NCBI RefSeq assembly: GCF_025263565.1
Contig: NZ_CP079865.1
Span: forward strand, 4,836,001-4,900,000
Reading direction: 5' to 3'
Length of the DNA: 64,000 nucleotides
Source of the DNA: Mycobacterium sp. SMC-8
GTDB taxonomy: Bacteria > Actinomycetota > Actinomycetes > Mycobacteriales > Mycobacteriaceae
The notes under the pieces are model-generated. The model did not search any database, was not told the origin of the DNA, and was given only the letters and a program-made list of their open reading frames with translations. Within the stretch, counting starts at the first letter, position 1. The number at the start of each line of letters is the position of its first letter. Made by a program: the position numbers and the translations under genes. Shown piece after piece: positions 1 through 8,985 of this stretch.

Positions 1-1630
1 GCACGTCGGCGCGGGCGGAGGCCAGCTCGAGCTGTTTGCCGATGATGGCCGCTTCGGCTCCGCGGCCGAGCCGGGTCAGGCATTCGTGGTATCCGTGCAG
101 GCTCCACACGTTGCCGGGGTGCTGGCAGGGGCGGCTCAGCGTGGGGTCCAGCCCGAGGTCGGCGGCGTACACCTGGGCGGCTTCCTCGACCCGGCCCCGC
201 TCGAGGAGCAGGGCGCCCAGGGCGTGCCGGGTCGGCTGCATCCAGCCCCACGGTTCGTCGTAGGGCAGGTTGTCGTCGAGGTCGACCGCGCGTCGCAGAT
301 GCGCAAAGGCGTCATCGAATCGTCCTGCGCGGTAATCGATCTCGCCGTTCAGCATCGCCGCTGCGACGGCCAGGATATCGCGGCTGGTGTTGTTGAACAG
401 ATATCTGGTCTCCGGGATGCGGTCGTAGGCAGCGGCGAACAACTCCCGTTCGGCGGCGGCCCGGTCCGGGTGGCCGCTCGCGGCGTGCGCCACCCCGCGC
501 CCGTAGTGGATGGTGGCCGTGGTGGTGCAGTACAGCGCGGGGTCGTCGGGCAGCGGCGTGGCGATCAGCTCGCTCCAGCGGCCGAACCGCACCAGCACGT
601 GCACCCGCAACGGTACGAACGCTTCCAGCCAGTCCGCCATCGGCGGCGAGTCGATGGCCAGCAATTGGGGGGTCAGCTGGCCGGCGAGCTCGTCGGCGGC
701 CTGCAGCGCCACCGTCGAATTGCCTTCGAACATCGCGGAATACACGATGAAGTGCAGGTTGTGCGCCCGGTACAGCGAGTAGAAGTTCAACGGGCCCCGG
801 TGTTCGACGAAGCGCTGATCGACCGTCGTCGCAGCCACATTCGCCGTCACCGAGTCGTGGTAGTTGCCGCACAGCACGTCGATGTGACTTGGCATGTGCC
901 GCAGGTGGCCGGCGTCGGGCACCAGTCCACGCAGCAGGTCCGCTGCGGGCAACGCGTCCTGGGGAGTCGCCGACATCTCCATGGTGTGCAGATAGAGGTG
1001 CAGAACGCCGGGATGGTCACGCCCGGCCGGGGTGGCCAGCGCGTCGTCGAGGATGCGTTTGGCCTCCACCACCCGCGACCCGGGTGCCGGTTGACCGGTC
1101 CGGCTGTCCCACAACGCCCACGCGGTCACGTTGACCAACGCGTCGGCCGCCAGCGTGGCCACGTCGATGTCGTCCGGATAGTCCTGGGCGAGAGCCGACA
1201 TCGCGTCGGCGTAGGCGCTGTGCCCGGCCTGCAGCGCCTCGGCGTCAGCGGGGTCCTCGGTGGGGAAGCGGGCGGTCAGCGCGGCGATCAAGCGGCGTTC
1301 GACGGCGGTCGCCCGGCCGTGTGCGGCCAAGCCGAGTTCGGTCCGCGCCCGCTGCAGCGACGCCGCGAGATCCACCGGGTCGAAGGCTTCCCAGCCCTTG
1401 TTGTAGTTCGGGCCGACGGCGTAGGCGATGCCCCAGTGTGCGAGCGCAAAGTCGGGGTCGAGCTCGAGGGCGCGCTCGAAGCAGCGGATCGCCTCTTCAT
1501 GGTTGAACGCATAGGACCAGACCATGCCGCGGTCGAACCAGACCTGGGCGGCGGGCGATGGGGTGTCAGTCGGCCGATGGAAGGAGCCGAGGTCGTAATA
1601 CGGCTCGGCGGTGCCCGGCTCGGCGCTCAT
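1..1630 (-). CDS. TPR-like repeat protein, 3' end off window
   Basis: About 543 codons are visible and the stop lies beyond base 1. The N-terminus (MSAEPGTAEPYYDLGSFHRP) is followed by a helical-repeat pattern such as FNHEEAIRCFERALELDPDFALAHWGIA at roughly residues 40-70, which is a clear tetratricopeptide unit. Weaker repeats with conserved Ala/Leu/Trp spacing continue to the edge. Proteins of this type are usually cytosolic scaffold-like proteins of unknown function. No catalytic motif is visible. The ATG at 1630 lies inside the last 65 bases of the upstream membrane-protein gene, so the two are probably translationally coupled. A later ATG at 1525 would lose the conserved-looking first 35 residues, so I prefer 1630. 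Confidence 0.75.
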   Translation of the reverse strand, partial: MSAEPGTAEPYYDLGSFHRPTDTPSPAAQVWFDRGMVWSYAFNHEEAIRCFERALELDPDFALAHWGIAYAVGPNYNKGWEAFDPVDLAASLQRARTELGLAAHGRATAVERRLIAALTARFPTEDPADAEALQAGHSAYADAMSALAQDYPDDIDVATLAADALVNVTAWALWDSRTGQPAPGSRVVEAKRILDDALATPAGRDHPGVLHLYLHTMEMSATPQDALPAADLLRGLVPDAGHLRHMPSHIDVLCGNYHDSVTANVAATTVDQRFVEHRGPLNFYSLYRAHNLHFIVYSAMFEGNSTVALQAADELAGQLTPQLLAIDSPPMADWLEAFVPLRVHVLVRFGRWSELIATPLPDDPALYCTTTATIHYGRGVAHAASGHPDRAAAERELFAAAYDRIPETRYLFNNTSRDILAVAAAMLNGEIDYRAGRFDDAFAHLRRAVDLDDNLPYDEPWGWMQPTRHALGALLLERGRVEEAAQVYAADLGLDPTLSRPCQHPGNVWSLHGYHECLTRLGRGAEAAIIGKQLELASARADV

Positions 1631-2627
1631 ACCAGGCACGATAATTCAGCCGCGCGGCGATGGCGGCAACTGCGAGAAAACAGCCGGCGCCGGCCCAGAT
1701 CCCCAGCGTGACCAGGGGAGTGGCCGCGCCGTTGCCGCCGAAATAGGAGATGCTGCGCAGCAGCGAGACACCGGAGCCCTGCGGCACCACGGCGGTCAAC
1801 GTGGCGTAGAAACTCGACAGCAGCGGCCGGCCGACCGGACCGGCGGCGGCCGCGTTGCCGACGACCACCAGGAAGACTCCCAGCGCGATCGAAGCGGCGG
1901 ACCCGAAGGCGGCCGCGACGCCGGTGATCGCACCACCGACTGCCATCGCATAGAGCCACAGCCCGCCGAATACCTGCCAGGTGTGCCCGGTGAGGGCACC
2001 GAGCACCGGCCCGACGTAGGCGGTGACGACACCGGCGAGCACCGTCGAGAACACGGCCAGCGACGCTGTGCGCAACGCGAAGGTGGCCGGTGTGCGGACG
2101 CTGCCCATCAGCCGGCCGAGCAGCGCCGCACCCAGCGATGCGCCGATCGACAGGAAGATCACCGCGTAGAACTCGACGGTGCCCGACGGGTCGGCGGCGG
2201 TGGTCGGGGCGACATCCTCGACGACGGTGGTGAGGCCGGCGCGTTCGGCGGCGGCGCGGCCGACGCTCTCGGCGGCGGCCGCGGTACTGCGGCCACCGCC
2301 GCCGGCGACGTAGACGGTCAGCTGGTGATCGGAGGTCACCGAAAACGCGGTGTCGGCAACGCGCTCGTACACCTGGGCTCTGGCTGCGGCGGCGTCGCCG
2401 ACTTCGTTGACCGACAGCGCATCTTGGGCACGCAGTCCGTCGACGATCGGCTGGGGCGCCGACACGGCGACGGTCATGTGATGCAACGTCGGTTTCGCGA
2501 ATGCCCCGGCATAACTGGCCACCATGGCGAGCACGAAAACCGTCAAGGCGGTCAGAGCCAGCACGGTGATGCGCAATGCGGAACGATCACGCACCGGCGG
2601 GATTTCGGGGACGTGATGTCTACCCAT
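1566..2627 (-). CDS. YhgE/Pip-type (ABC-2-like) membrane protein
   Basis: This is a 353-residue integral membrane protein. There is one N-terminal transmembrane helix (about residues 18-42), an extracytoplasmic domain rich in Ala/Asp/Val (about 45-150), and then a cluster of about five hydrophobic segments from residue 150 to 320. This layout is typical of the YhgE/Pip and SNG1-like family, which resembles the permease half of ABC-2 exporters. The substrate is unknown. The start overlaps the TetR gene by 8 bases and the end overlaps the TPR gene by 65 bases, so the three genes form one operon. Regulation by the adjacent TetR protein is inferred. Confidence 0.7.
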   Translation of the reverse strand: MGRHHVPEIPPVRDRSALRITVLALTALTVFVLAMVASYAGAFAKPTLHHMTVAVSAPQPIVDGLRAQDALSVNEVGDAAAARAQVYERVADTAFSVTSDHQLTVYVAGGGGRSTAAAAESVGRAAAERAGLTTVVEDVAPTTAADPSGTVEFYAVIFLSIGASLGAALLGRLMGSVRTPATFALRTASLAVFSTVLAGVVTAYVGPVLGALTGHTWQVFGGLWLYAMAVGGAITGVAAAFGSAASIALGVFLVVVGNAAAAGPVGRPLLSSFYATLTAVVPQGSGVSLLRSISYFGGNGAATPLVTLGIWAGAGCFLAVAAIAARLNYRAWYERRAGHRRAVLRPRLLPSAD

Positions 2628-3210
2628 GGGTGGAGCCTTTCGTCGGTGAGGAGATGCCCAGCAGCGCGTCGACGGTGTCGAGAGCCGCGCTGACCCGGGC
2701 TCGGAGATCGGTGACGTGGTCGTCTTCCATCCAGGACCGCAGCACCTCCATGAGCCCGCCCACCAGGAACCGGGTGACCGACTCGGCAGGCACGTCAGAC
2801 ACGATGTCCAGGACTGTCATGCCCTGTTCGGAGATCTGGCGGCAAGGCGTCAAGAGCGCGTCGCGGTAGGCGGCCAGCACGTGCTGGTGCACGGTGCTGG
2901 AGGCGACGTGGCGGCACAACCGTTCATGCCGGGCCGCGAAGCCGAAGAGGTCCTGGATCCGTGCGCGGGCGTCGTCGTGCTCGACTTGGGCGATCGTGCC
3001 GAACGCATGCGAGAAAGCTTGCGCCACCGCGTCGTCGCGGTCACGGAAGTGCCGATAAAACACCTGACGGCTGACCCCGGCCCGGGCAACGAGATCGCCG
3101 ACGGTGATCGCCTCGACGGGATACTCGTGCGCTAGCGCGAACGCGGCCTCACGCAGTCGGGTGTGGACCCGTTCGGCGCGTGGGTCGGCACTTCGGCCGC
3201 GTTCGGTCAT
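2620..3210 (-). CDS. TetR family transcriptional regulator
   Basis: The 196-residue protein has an N-terminal helix-turn-helix at about residues 30-60 (ITVGDLVARAGVSRQVFYRHF), the diagnostic TetR_N motif, followed by an all-helical ligand domain. It is the first gene of a three-gene operon with the YhgE/Pip-type membrane protein and the TPR protein. It probably represses its own operon through the palindrome at 3237-3253, 27 bases upstream of its ATG. This is the usual arrangement for local regulators of exporters. The ligand cannot be read from sequence. Confidence 0.9.
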   Translation of the reverse strand: MTERGRSADPRAERVHTRLREAAFALAHEYPVEAITVGDLVARAGVSRQVFYRHFRDRDDAVAQAFSHAFGTIAQVEHDDARARIQDLFGFAARHERLCRHVASSTVHQHVLAAYRDALLTPCRQISEQGMTVLDIVSDVPAESVTRFLVGGLMEVLRSWMEDDHVTDLRARVSAALDTVDALLGISSPTKGSTHG

Positions 3211-3236
3211 TCCACGAGACTAAAGACTTCGTTTAC

Positions 3237-3253
3237 AGTTGTCTACGACAACT
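3237..3253. promoter_or_regulatory. Palindromic operator of the TetR operon
   Basis: AGTTGTC-TAC-GACAACT is a perfect inverted repeat with 7-bp arms and a 3-bp centre. It lies between the TetR start (3210) and the end of the 13E12 gene. Size and position fit a TetR dimer site. Binding is inferred. Confidence 0.65.
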
Positions 3254-3346
3254 TAGGTAATCTATGCCACCGCTCCGCGGCCGGTGTGATCCTGGTCGCT
3301 GGACCGCAGTTCACTTGGCTGTCAATGCATTTCACCGGCCAGCGCC

Positions 3347-4714
3347 TCAGGGTCCTTGGTCATCTTCTGGGAGTAGGTGGCGTTCGGGGTGGTGGTAGCC
3401 GTTGATCAGCTGCGTGCGGTGCTGGCCGGTATCGAGCTCTGGTGGTGGAATCCATTCGGTCTGGTTTTTGGCGTTTTTGCTTGTGGTCCAGCCGGTGGTT
3501 TCGATCATCCGGTTGTGCGGTCCGCAGGCCAGGGTGAGGTCGTCGATGTCGGTCTGGCCGTCGTTCTTCCAGTCGGCGACCGCGTGGTGGACCTGGCACC
3601 AGTAACCGGGCACGGTGCAGCCCGGGCGGGTGCAGCTGCGGTCACGAGCGTGCAGCACGATGCGTTGCGCGGCGTTGGCCAGCCGTCGGGCCCGGCCCAG
3701 GTACAGGCTTTGACCGGTGTGCTCGTCGAAGACATACAGATAGTGATGGGCCTGGGCGGCCATGCGGATCAGGTCGGGCATCGGTAGCAGTGAACCGCCG
3801 CCGGTGACCGCCACCCCGGCACGTTTTTCCAGCTCCTGCAGGGTGGTGGAGACGATCACGGTGACCGGTAACCCGTTCTGGCTGCCTAGTGCCCCGGATT
3901 CGAGGTTGCGGCGCACCAGGGCTTTGAGGCCATCGTGATTGCGCTGCCCTTCGGTGCGGGTATCCCGGCACGCGGTCTCCGGTGCCCCATCCTCGCCTGG
4001 CTCCTTGTCCTGGTCGGGCATGTTGGCTCCGGGGGCGGCTTCTTTGGCCAGGGTCGCCTCCAGGTAGGCGCGGGTTTCGGCGTCGAGGTAGCCCGAGATC
4101 GTGCTGAACCCGTCGCGTTGCTGCTTGCCGATCTTCAGCCAGCGTTTCCGGGCCAGGTCGGTGTCGGGGGGTTCGGGGCCGTCCTGATCGATCATCATCA
4201 ACAACCGCCCCGCGGCCTCATCCAGCTCTTCCGGGCCCATCCCCGAGCCTTTGCGCGCCAACTGCGCGTCGGCGTGCGCGCGGGTGTCCGCATCCACCCA
4301 GGCGGGCAGCTTCTTGTGGAACTTGGCGATCACGGTGATGTGCTCTTCGTCCAACAGGCCAAGGGCCTGGGCGGCGGCGGTGGCTTCCCACCGCGGCGCC
4401 AACGGTTGCCCCGTCATCGCCCGCCGGGGCCCCAGCATTTCGGCCCGTCGCAACCGCCGCCCGGCTTCGGCGCCACTGACCCGCAGCGCGGTAGCCAGCA
4501 CGCCCTTCCACGATCCTTCACCGAGTCGGTGGGGTTGGGTCTCCTCGATCAAGCGGGCCAACACCTTGTGCTCCAGGGCCGGCACGCTGCGCAGCACCGT
4601 GGTCAGCTCGACCAGCAGCCCGATCAACTCACGGTGCGAGAGCTCCTCGGCCGCCTTGGACAGCACAGCGATCTGCTCAGCGATCGCCCCCACCGCCTCC
4701 GACACCAACTCCAT
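3347..4714 (-). CDS. 13E12 repeat family protein: DUF222 + HNH endonuclease domain
   Basis: The 455-residue protein has the DUF222 region (about residues 10-310) followed by a C-terminal HNH nuclease domain at about 350-410. Cys pairs (SCTRPGC), the core VHHAVADW and the closing ACGPHNRMI supply the expected metal-binding and catalytic His/Asn/His positions. These are multicopy genes in mycobacteria (the 13E12/REP13E12 family). The cellular role is not established, but DNA cleavage or mobility is suspected from the fold. The ISL3 element's target duplication begins 8 bases upstream of the ATG at 4714, so the original promoter has been separated from the gene. Confidence 0.85.
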   Translation of the reverse strand: MELVSEAVGAIAEQIAVLSKAAEELSHRELIGLLVELTTVLRSVPALEHKVLARLIEETQPHRLGEGSWKGVLATALRVSGAEAGRRLRRAEMLGPRRAMTGQPLAPRWEATAAAQALGLLDEEHITVIAKFHKKLPAWVDADTRAHADAQLARKGSGMGPEELDEAAGRLLMMIDQDGPEPPDTDLARKRWLKIGKQQRDGFSTISGYLDAETRAYLEATLAKEAAPGANMPDQDKEPGEDGAPETACRDTRTEGQRNHDGLKALVRRNLESGALGSQNGLPVTVIVSTTLQELEKRAGVAVTGGGSLLPMPDLIRMAAQAHHYLYVFDEHTGQSLYLGRARRLANAAQRIVLHARDRSCTRPGCTVPGYWCQVHHAVADWKNDGQTDIDDLTLACGPHNRMIETTGWTTSKNAKNQTEWIPPPELDTGQHRTQLINGYHHPERHLLPEDDQGP

Positions 4715-4721
4715 ACATCGA

Positions 4722-4729
4722 ACACTAGT
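4722..4729. repeat. Left target-site duplication of the ISL3 element
   Basis: ACACTAGT directly precedes the left inverted repeat and is repeated exactly at 6126-6133. An 8-bp duplication is the size reported for the ISL3 family. Confidence 0.85.
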
Positions 4730-6125
4730 GCGGCTCCTCAGGTTCTCGTGGGTAGCTGGGGGTGGAGTCCGCCGCGGCAGAGGTAGATCATTGAGGCCAG
4801 TGTTTGGGCGGAGTGGTGGCCGTATCCGCGGGCGTTGATCAGCCTGGTCGTGGCGTTGATTCCTTCGAGTAGGGCGTTGGATATGCCGAGTTCGATGGCG
4901 GCGAGGATCGGCTCGAAGTAGGCCTGAAAGCGTTTGCCGAGCGAGATGAAGACAGGAATGCGGGATCGTTTGGCCGCGGTGATCCAGGCTTTAAGAAGTT
5001 GCCGGGCTTGACCGGGTGGATGGTCGTAGCGGTAGAGATCTCGGACCTGTTCTTTCAGTGCCCAGGCCCGTCCGATATGGCGGTTGGTCTTGGCGATGTG
5101 GTTGACCAGGTCGCGTTTGGACTCGCTGAGTTTGTCCTCACCAGTGCGCAGCGCCCAACGGCCGGCTTTCCAGTCCGCGGTGCTCATCATGGCGCGGCCG
5201 GGGCCGGTGGCCGCGCCGTCATAGACGCGATCGAGAGCTCGGTTGACCCACTGCATCAGGTGGAAGCCGTCGTAGCAGATGACAGCGTCTGGCAGATGCT
5301 CGGCGGTGGTGCTGGTGTAAACGCTGGAGAAGTCCATGCTTACTGCCTCGATGCGATCGAGAATTGAATCTGGTTGGCTGGTATAGAAATTGGCTAGTGA
5401 TTCCTTGCTTCGTCCGGGCTGGATGTCGATGACGGTGCCGGTGTCGTGATCGCCGATGATGGTCAGGTAGCGGTGCGGGTGGCGGTAGCAGACTTCGTCG
5501 ACACCGATGCGGTAGAGGGTGTCGAGTCGGCGTTGATCGAGGAGTTCGGCGACGCCGCGGTTGATGATGGCGGTGACGGTTTCCCAGGCGCAGCGCATCA
5601 GCGTGGCCACCGATGTGCGGTCGGTGCGTTGGGCCAGCCACAGCACCGTGTCTTCGAAGTCGCGGGTGTGGCGGGCACCGGGCCGCGCCCACGGCAGCTC
5701 CTCGGTGATCACGCCGCACTCGGGGCAGTCCAGGCGGCGGATCTCGTAGACCAGCCATAGCCGACGATGGGCCAGATCGAGGTGGCGCCAGCGTCGGCGG
5801 CGCCGGTCGTAGACCGACCGGAGGCGTTTGCCGCACGGGCAGCTCAGCAGGCGTGCGGTGGGCCGCAGCACCACTTCGACATCTCGGTCGCCGATGCTGA
5901 CTTCGGTGACGGTGGCTCCGGGAATGGCCAAGAGACGGTTAAATGCAGTACTGACGCGCACGCGAGTCGTCCTAAAGGTTGCGGTTGGTGTGGTAACCCC
6001 GAAAACCTAAAGGCCCGACCGCGTGCGCGTCGCCCGTTTCACAGCCGACTCGCCGAACCTCTTACACACCAACCAAAATCGCCGCTGAGCAGCACAAAAG
6101 CGCCCACTAGAACACTAGGAGCGCC
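4730..6125 (-). mobile_element. Complete ISL3-family insertion sequence
   Basis: The element is 1,396 bp and is bounded by imperfect inverted repeats of about 23 bp: GCGGCTCCTCAGGTTCTCGT on the left, and the reverse complement of the right end beginning GGCGCTCCTAGTGTTCTAGT. Seventeen of 23 positions match. It is flanked by exact 8-bp direct repeats ACACTAGT (4722-4729 and 6126-6133), so the ends are defined by the sequence itself. It carries one intact transposase gene. Intact ends and duplication suggest a recent insertion. It landed just upstream of the 13E12 gene, in the same orientation. Confidence 0.9.
4738..5961 (-). CDS. ISL3 family transposase
   Basis: The 407-residue transposase starts at the ATG at 5961. 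It has an N-terminal zinc-ribbon with two Cys pairs (LSCPCGK near residue 40 and LDCPECGV near residue 78), then a helix-turn-helix (about 115-140, TSVATLMRCAWETVTAIINR). The DDE-type catalytic core starts at GVDEVCYRHPHRYLTIIGDHD (about 150-170), with MDFSSVYTS and VICYDGFHLM further on. The final segment ISNALLEGINATTRLINARGYG is typical of ISL3 transposases. The frame is intact and full length for the family. It lies wholly inside the inverted repeats at 4730-6125. Confidence 0.95.
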   Translation of the reverse strand: MRVSTAFNRLLAIPGATVTEVSIGDRDVEVVLRPTARLLSCPCGKRLRSVYDRRRRRWRHLDLAHRRLWLVYEIRRLDCPECGVITEELPWARPGARHTRDFEDTVLWLAQRTDRTSVATLMRCAWETVTAIINRGVAELLDQRRLDTLYRIGVDEVCYRHPHRYLTIIGDHDTGTVIDIQPGRSKESLANFYTSQPDSILDRIEAVSMDFSSVYTSTTAEHLPDAVICYDGFHLMQWVNRALDRVYDGAATGPGRAMMSTADWKAGRWALRTGEDKLSESKRDLVNHIAKTNRHIGRAWALKEQVRDLYRYDHPPGQARQLLKAWITAAKRSRIPVFISLGKRFQAYFEPILAAIELGISNALLEGINATTRLINARGYGHHSAQTLASMIYLCRGGLHPQLPTRT

Positions 6126-6352
6126 ACACTAGTTCGAAGGTCTGACAAGCGATTTCGTAAAAGTGACCAAAGATGCCGTAGTGACCAAAGAAAAATCTGA
6201 GGCGCCGATGCGTGGGTCGGGGACATCCGAGATTGCGTTCACCGCCGGGATCCCAAGGAAGCGACGTCACTCGACGTGCCCGGTGATCGGAGACCTGCTC
6301 ACCGGACCACCCCCGGCGTGACCCGTTTCTTGACACATGTTCTAGTCGAGGG
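6126..6352. other. Intergenic region with ISL3 right duplication and a short direct repeat
   Basis: This stretch begins with the right copy of ACACTAGT (6126-6133). It was probably upstream DNA of the 13E12 gene before the ISL3 element inserted. It is less GC-rich than its surroundings and holds an 11-bp direct repeat GTGACCAAAGA (6163-6173 and 6181-6191, 18-bp period) that could be a protein-binding site. I see no coding potential. Confidence 0.5.
6331..6344. promoter_or_regulatory. Weak KstR-like half-palindrome
   Basis: TGACACATGTTCTA differs at one core position from TNNAACNNGTTNNA, the published KstR operator consensus. It lies 9 bases before the GTG of the thioesterase gene and overlaps a TTGACA sequence (6330-6335), so it may only be promoter sequence. 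Confidence 0.25.
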
Positions 6353-6979
6353 GTGCTGGAGTACACCCAAGTCGACGGTATGAGCGCCACCGACGTCGCG
6401 CGGCTGCGGGCCGTGTACGAACCCATGACCGAATCGGTGCGCGCCCTGATCGACGCGACCATCCGCACCGAGGCCGATGCCGACGCCGTCGTCGCAGCGA
6501 AAGCCGAAATCGACTCGGCCACCGCGCGGTTACGTGCGGCACAGCTCGACGGCGCGTTCGGGGTGCAGTACGCCGCCGACGGCACCATGATGCCGTGGGG
6601 CAACGCGGTGATCGGCGTGCGCAACCCGAGCGCCCCGCCGGTGGTGATCCGCAAGGATCCCGACGGTTCGGTGCGCAGCGACTTCTACCTCGGCGCCGCC
6701 TTCGAAGGCACACCCGGGCACGTGCACGGCGGAGTGTCGGCGATGATCCTCGACCACGTGCTCGGAGACGCGGCCAGTGCGCCCGGCGTGCACCGGCTCA
6801 CCGGCACCATTTCGGTACGCTACCGGCGGTTGACGCCGCTCGGACGGCTGCGCTGCGAAGCCCGGATCACCCACACCGACGGGTTCAAGACCTACGCGGT
6901 AGGCCACATCGCCGACGGCACGGGTGTCACGGTCGAGGCCGAGGCCGTGTTCATCGAACCGAAATGGGCACGGGGCTGA
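6353..6979 (+). CDS. PaaI/THEM4-like hotdog thioesterase
   Basis: The 208-residue protein contains the hotdog-fold signature GTPGHVHGGVSAMILDHVLG at about residues 122-141. The His-Gly-Gly followed by an acidic residue in the central helix is the active-site region of PaaI/THEM4-type acyl-CoA thioesterases. Its role is hydrolysis of acyl- or aryl-CoA thioesters in the cytosol. The N-terminal 90 residues are helical and family-specific. The GTG at 6353 gives the longest form. The ATG at 6380 is an alternative, but neither has a strong ribosome site. The gene ends convergently inside the last 29 bases of the FUSC gene. Confidence 0.75.
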   Translation: MLEYTQVDGMSATDVARLRAVYEPMTESVRALIDATIRTEADADAVVAAKAEIDSATARLRAAQLDGAFGVQYAADGTMMPWGNAVIGVRNPSAPPVVIRKDPDGSVRSDFYLGAAFEGTPGHVHGGVSAMILDHVLGDAASAPGVHRLTGTISVRYRRLTPLGRLRCEARITHTDGFKTYAVGHIADGTGVTVEAEAVFIEPKWARG

Positions 6980-8954
6980 CGCTGATCGACGACACGCTGC
7001 GGGTGATGGCGCCGATCTCGGCGACCAGCATGCGTGCCGGACCCTCGCCGGCGCCCTGACGCGGCACGGCGTCGCGCAGCCGCTGTTCGGCGACCGCCAG
7101 CTCCGCCCCGTCGACCGTCCACGGCGACGCAGCCGTCGGCGGGTCCCCACGCAGCGCCTCGACGTATTCGTCGACGGCGATCACGAAGTCGCGGTCGTCG
7201 GTGATCGGGTGCCCGGGCAGCTGTTCTTCCAAGGTTGCGCAGGAACTGGTCACGGTGTTCAACGCGGTGCGGTAGGCGCGCAGCCAGTGCCGCAGTTCGC
7301 GGGACTCCATCCGCATCGCCCCGGAGGTCGCCTCGAATGACGCGCGCGCGCGAAACGCTCGCTGCCAGGCGGCTGTCATCGCTTCTCGTGGATTACCGTC
7401 GTCGTGTACATAGCCCTTGATCACCGTTGCGGCGTAATCGATCTCGGTTTTCAGCAATTCCCCGGCACGCTGTGAGAGCCGCGTCATGGCATCATCGGGC
7501 ACCACCACGTGGGCGACCAGTGCCAGCGCCCCGCCGAAGAGAGTGGCCAGCAGCGGGTCGCCCAGCGCCGGAGGCACGTCGGGCCGGCCGGCATCGACGA
7601 GGAACATCGCTGCCGCGGCCACCGCGGCGGCCAGCGCGATATAGCCCGAACCCGACAGCACGCAACCCACCCCGATCGCCACCACGGCCAGCGCGGTCCC
7701 CATCGCGACCCCGGGGTCGAGGATCAGCAGCACCGTCGACGCGGCGAGGATCCCCACGACCGCGCCCGCCAGCCGGCCCACGGCCCGTGTGTAGGTGTGC
7801 GCGGTCTCGGGCCGGAGCACCAGCAGCACGGTCAGCGGAATCCACACGCCGTAGGCACCCTCGGCGTACCGGTCGATCGCGCAGCCGACGGCGACCGCAG
7901 CGGACAACCGCACCGCGTGCCGCAACACCTGTGACTGGCGGTCGAAGTGATCGCGCACCGCGGCTACGGCAGAACGCACAGAGGTGCGCAACTCGGGACG
8001 ACGCAGCCGCACCGCGTCCGGCGCGGACGGCACGAAATCGCCGAGTCGCATCGCCACCGCCTCGTGCAACAGCACCGACAACCGGTGCCCGACTGCCCGT
8101 TCGGTGCCGCCGACCGCGGACGCGACGGTGTCGAACCGACCGATGGCCACATCGGCACGTACCCGACCCAATCTGTCGGTGTCGGCCACGGCGGCCAGCG
8201 TGTCCGCCGCCTCGGCGAGCGCGAGGTTCAGTGCCTCGGACCGGTCCGGCATGTTCGCCGTGTCGGTCAACACCGCGGCGATGCGTTCGGGCAGGGCGTA
8301 CCACCCGCGGTAGGACACGGGGCGGCGCTGATGACCGACGGCGGTGAACACGTCGCGCAACAGTGTCAGCGGTGCGGTGTCCACCACCGGCCCCTGCGCG
8401 CCGCCGCTGATCGTGCGGGCGTCGGCGGCCAGCGCACGATAGGCGCCGACCAGTACGTCGCGCTGCCTGCGCCAGCGCACCGGCGGCCACAGCGCGATCA
8501 CCCACACCTGGAGCAGTCCTCCGGCGACGGCCAGCAGCGTCGTGACGAGCGCCGAACCCGGCCCCGCGGCGACCGGCGGGGCCGCCACCACCAGCGCCAC
8601 CGACGCTGCGCCGATCAGTCCTGCGTTGGCGCCCAGGGTCCACAGCATCGACGCGAAGAAGCACCACAGGGCCGCCACCGCGATGAAGACGGGCGAGAAC
8701 CCGGCTGTCAGAGTGCCCAGGGCCACCGCCGTCCCCGTCACCGCAGAGACCAGCAGCAGCACCGTGACCCGTCCACGGGGACGGTCCTGCAGCGCGGTCG
8801 CGCAGGTGACCGCGGCGGCGCCCACGACAGGGGTCACCGCCCCCGGCGGTCCCCACTGCACGGCCGCCACCGCCACCACCGCGACACACAGCAGGCTGCG
8901 CAGCACCGCTGCGAGGTCCGGCATCGCCCACCGCAGCACCAGCCCTCTGATCAC
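6951..8954 (-). CDS. FUSC family (aromatic acid exporter-like) membrane protein
   Basis: The 667-residue protein has two membrane domains. Each is a block of about five or six hydrophobic helices (residues about 10-165 and about 335-475), and each is followed by a long cytoplasmic helical region. This duplicated layout is characteristic of the fusaric acid resistance/YccS group. Small residues and Gly/Ala-rich helices are evident, for example GVWIPLTVLLVLRPE in the second block. The likely role is efflux of aromatic or organic acids, but the substrate is not deducible. The GTG start at 8954 is 31 bases from the divergent EthD gene, so the two probably share a promoter region. Confidence 0.75.
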   Translation of the reverse strand: MIRGLVLRWAMPDLAAVLRSLLCVAVVAVAAVQWGPPGAVTPVVGAAAVTCATALQDRPRGRVTVLLLVSAVTGTAVALGTLTAGFSPVFIAVAALWCFFASMLWTLGANAGLIGAASVALVVAAPPVAAGPGSALVTTLLAVAGGLLQVWVIALWPPVRWRRQRDVLVGAYRALAADARTISGGAQGPVVDTAPLTLLRDVFTAVGHQRRPVSYRGWYALPERIAAVLTDTANMPDRSEALNLALAEAADTLAAVADTDRLGRVRADVAIGRFDTVASAVGGTERAVGHRLSVLLHEAVAMRLGDFVPSAPDAVRLRRPELRTSVRSAVAAVRDHFDRQSQVLRHAVRLSAAVAVGCAIDRYAEGAYGVWIPLTVLLVLRPETAHTYTRAVGRLAGAVVGILAASTVLLILDPGVAMGTALAVVAIGVGCVLSGSGYIALAAAVAAAAMFLVDAGRPDVPPALGDPLLATLFGGALALVAHVVVPDDAMTRLSQRAGELLKTEIDYAATVIKGYVHDDGNPREAMTAAWQRAFRARASFEATSGAMRMESRELRHWLRAYRTALNTVTSSCATLEEQLPGHPITDDRDFVIAVDEYVEALRGDPPTAASPWTVDGAELAVAEQRLRDAVPRQGAGEGPARMLVAEIGAITRSVSSISVSPVPISVR

Positions 8955-8985
8955 GGATCCATTCTGACCCGGCTATGTTCGCCGG

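Noticed and set aside
86..1711. Long rightward open frame over the TPR gene
   Set aside because: Its Arg/Gly/His-rich text is the antisense shadow of the leftward TPR gene, whose frame has a proper domain pattern and start.
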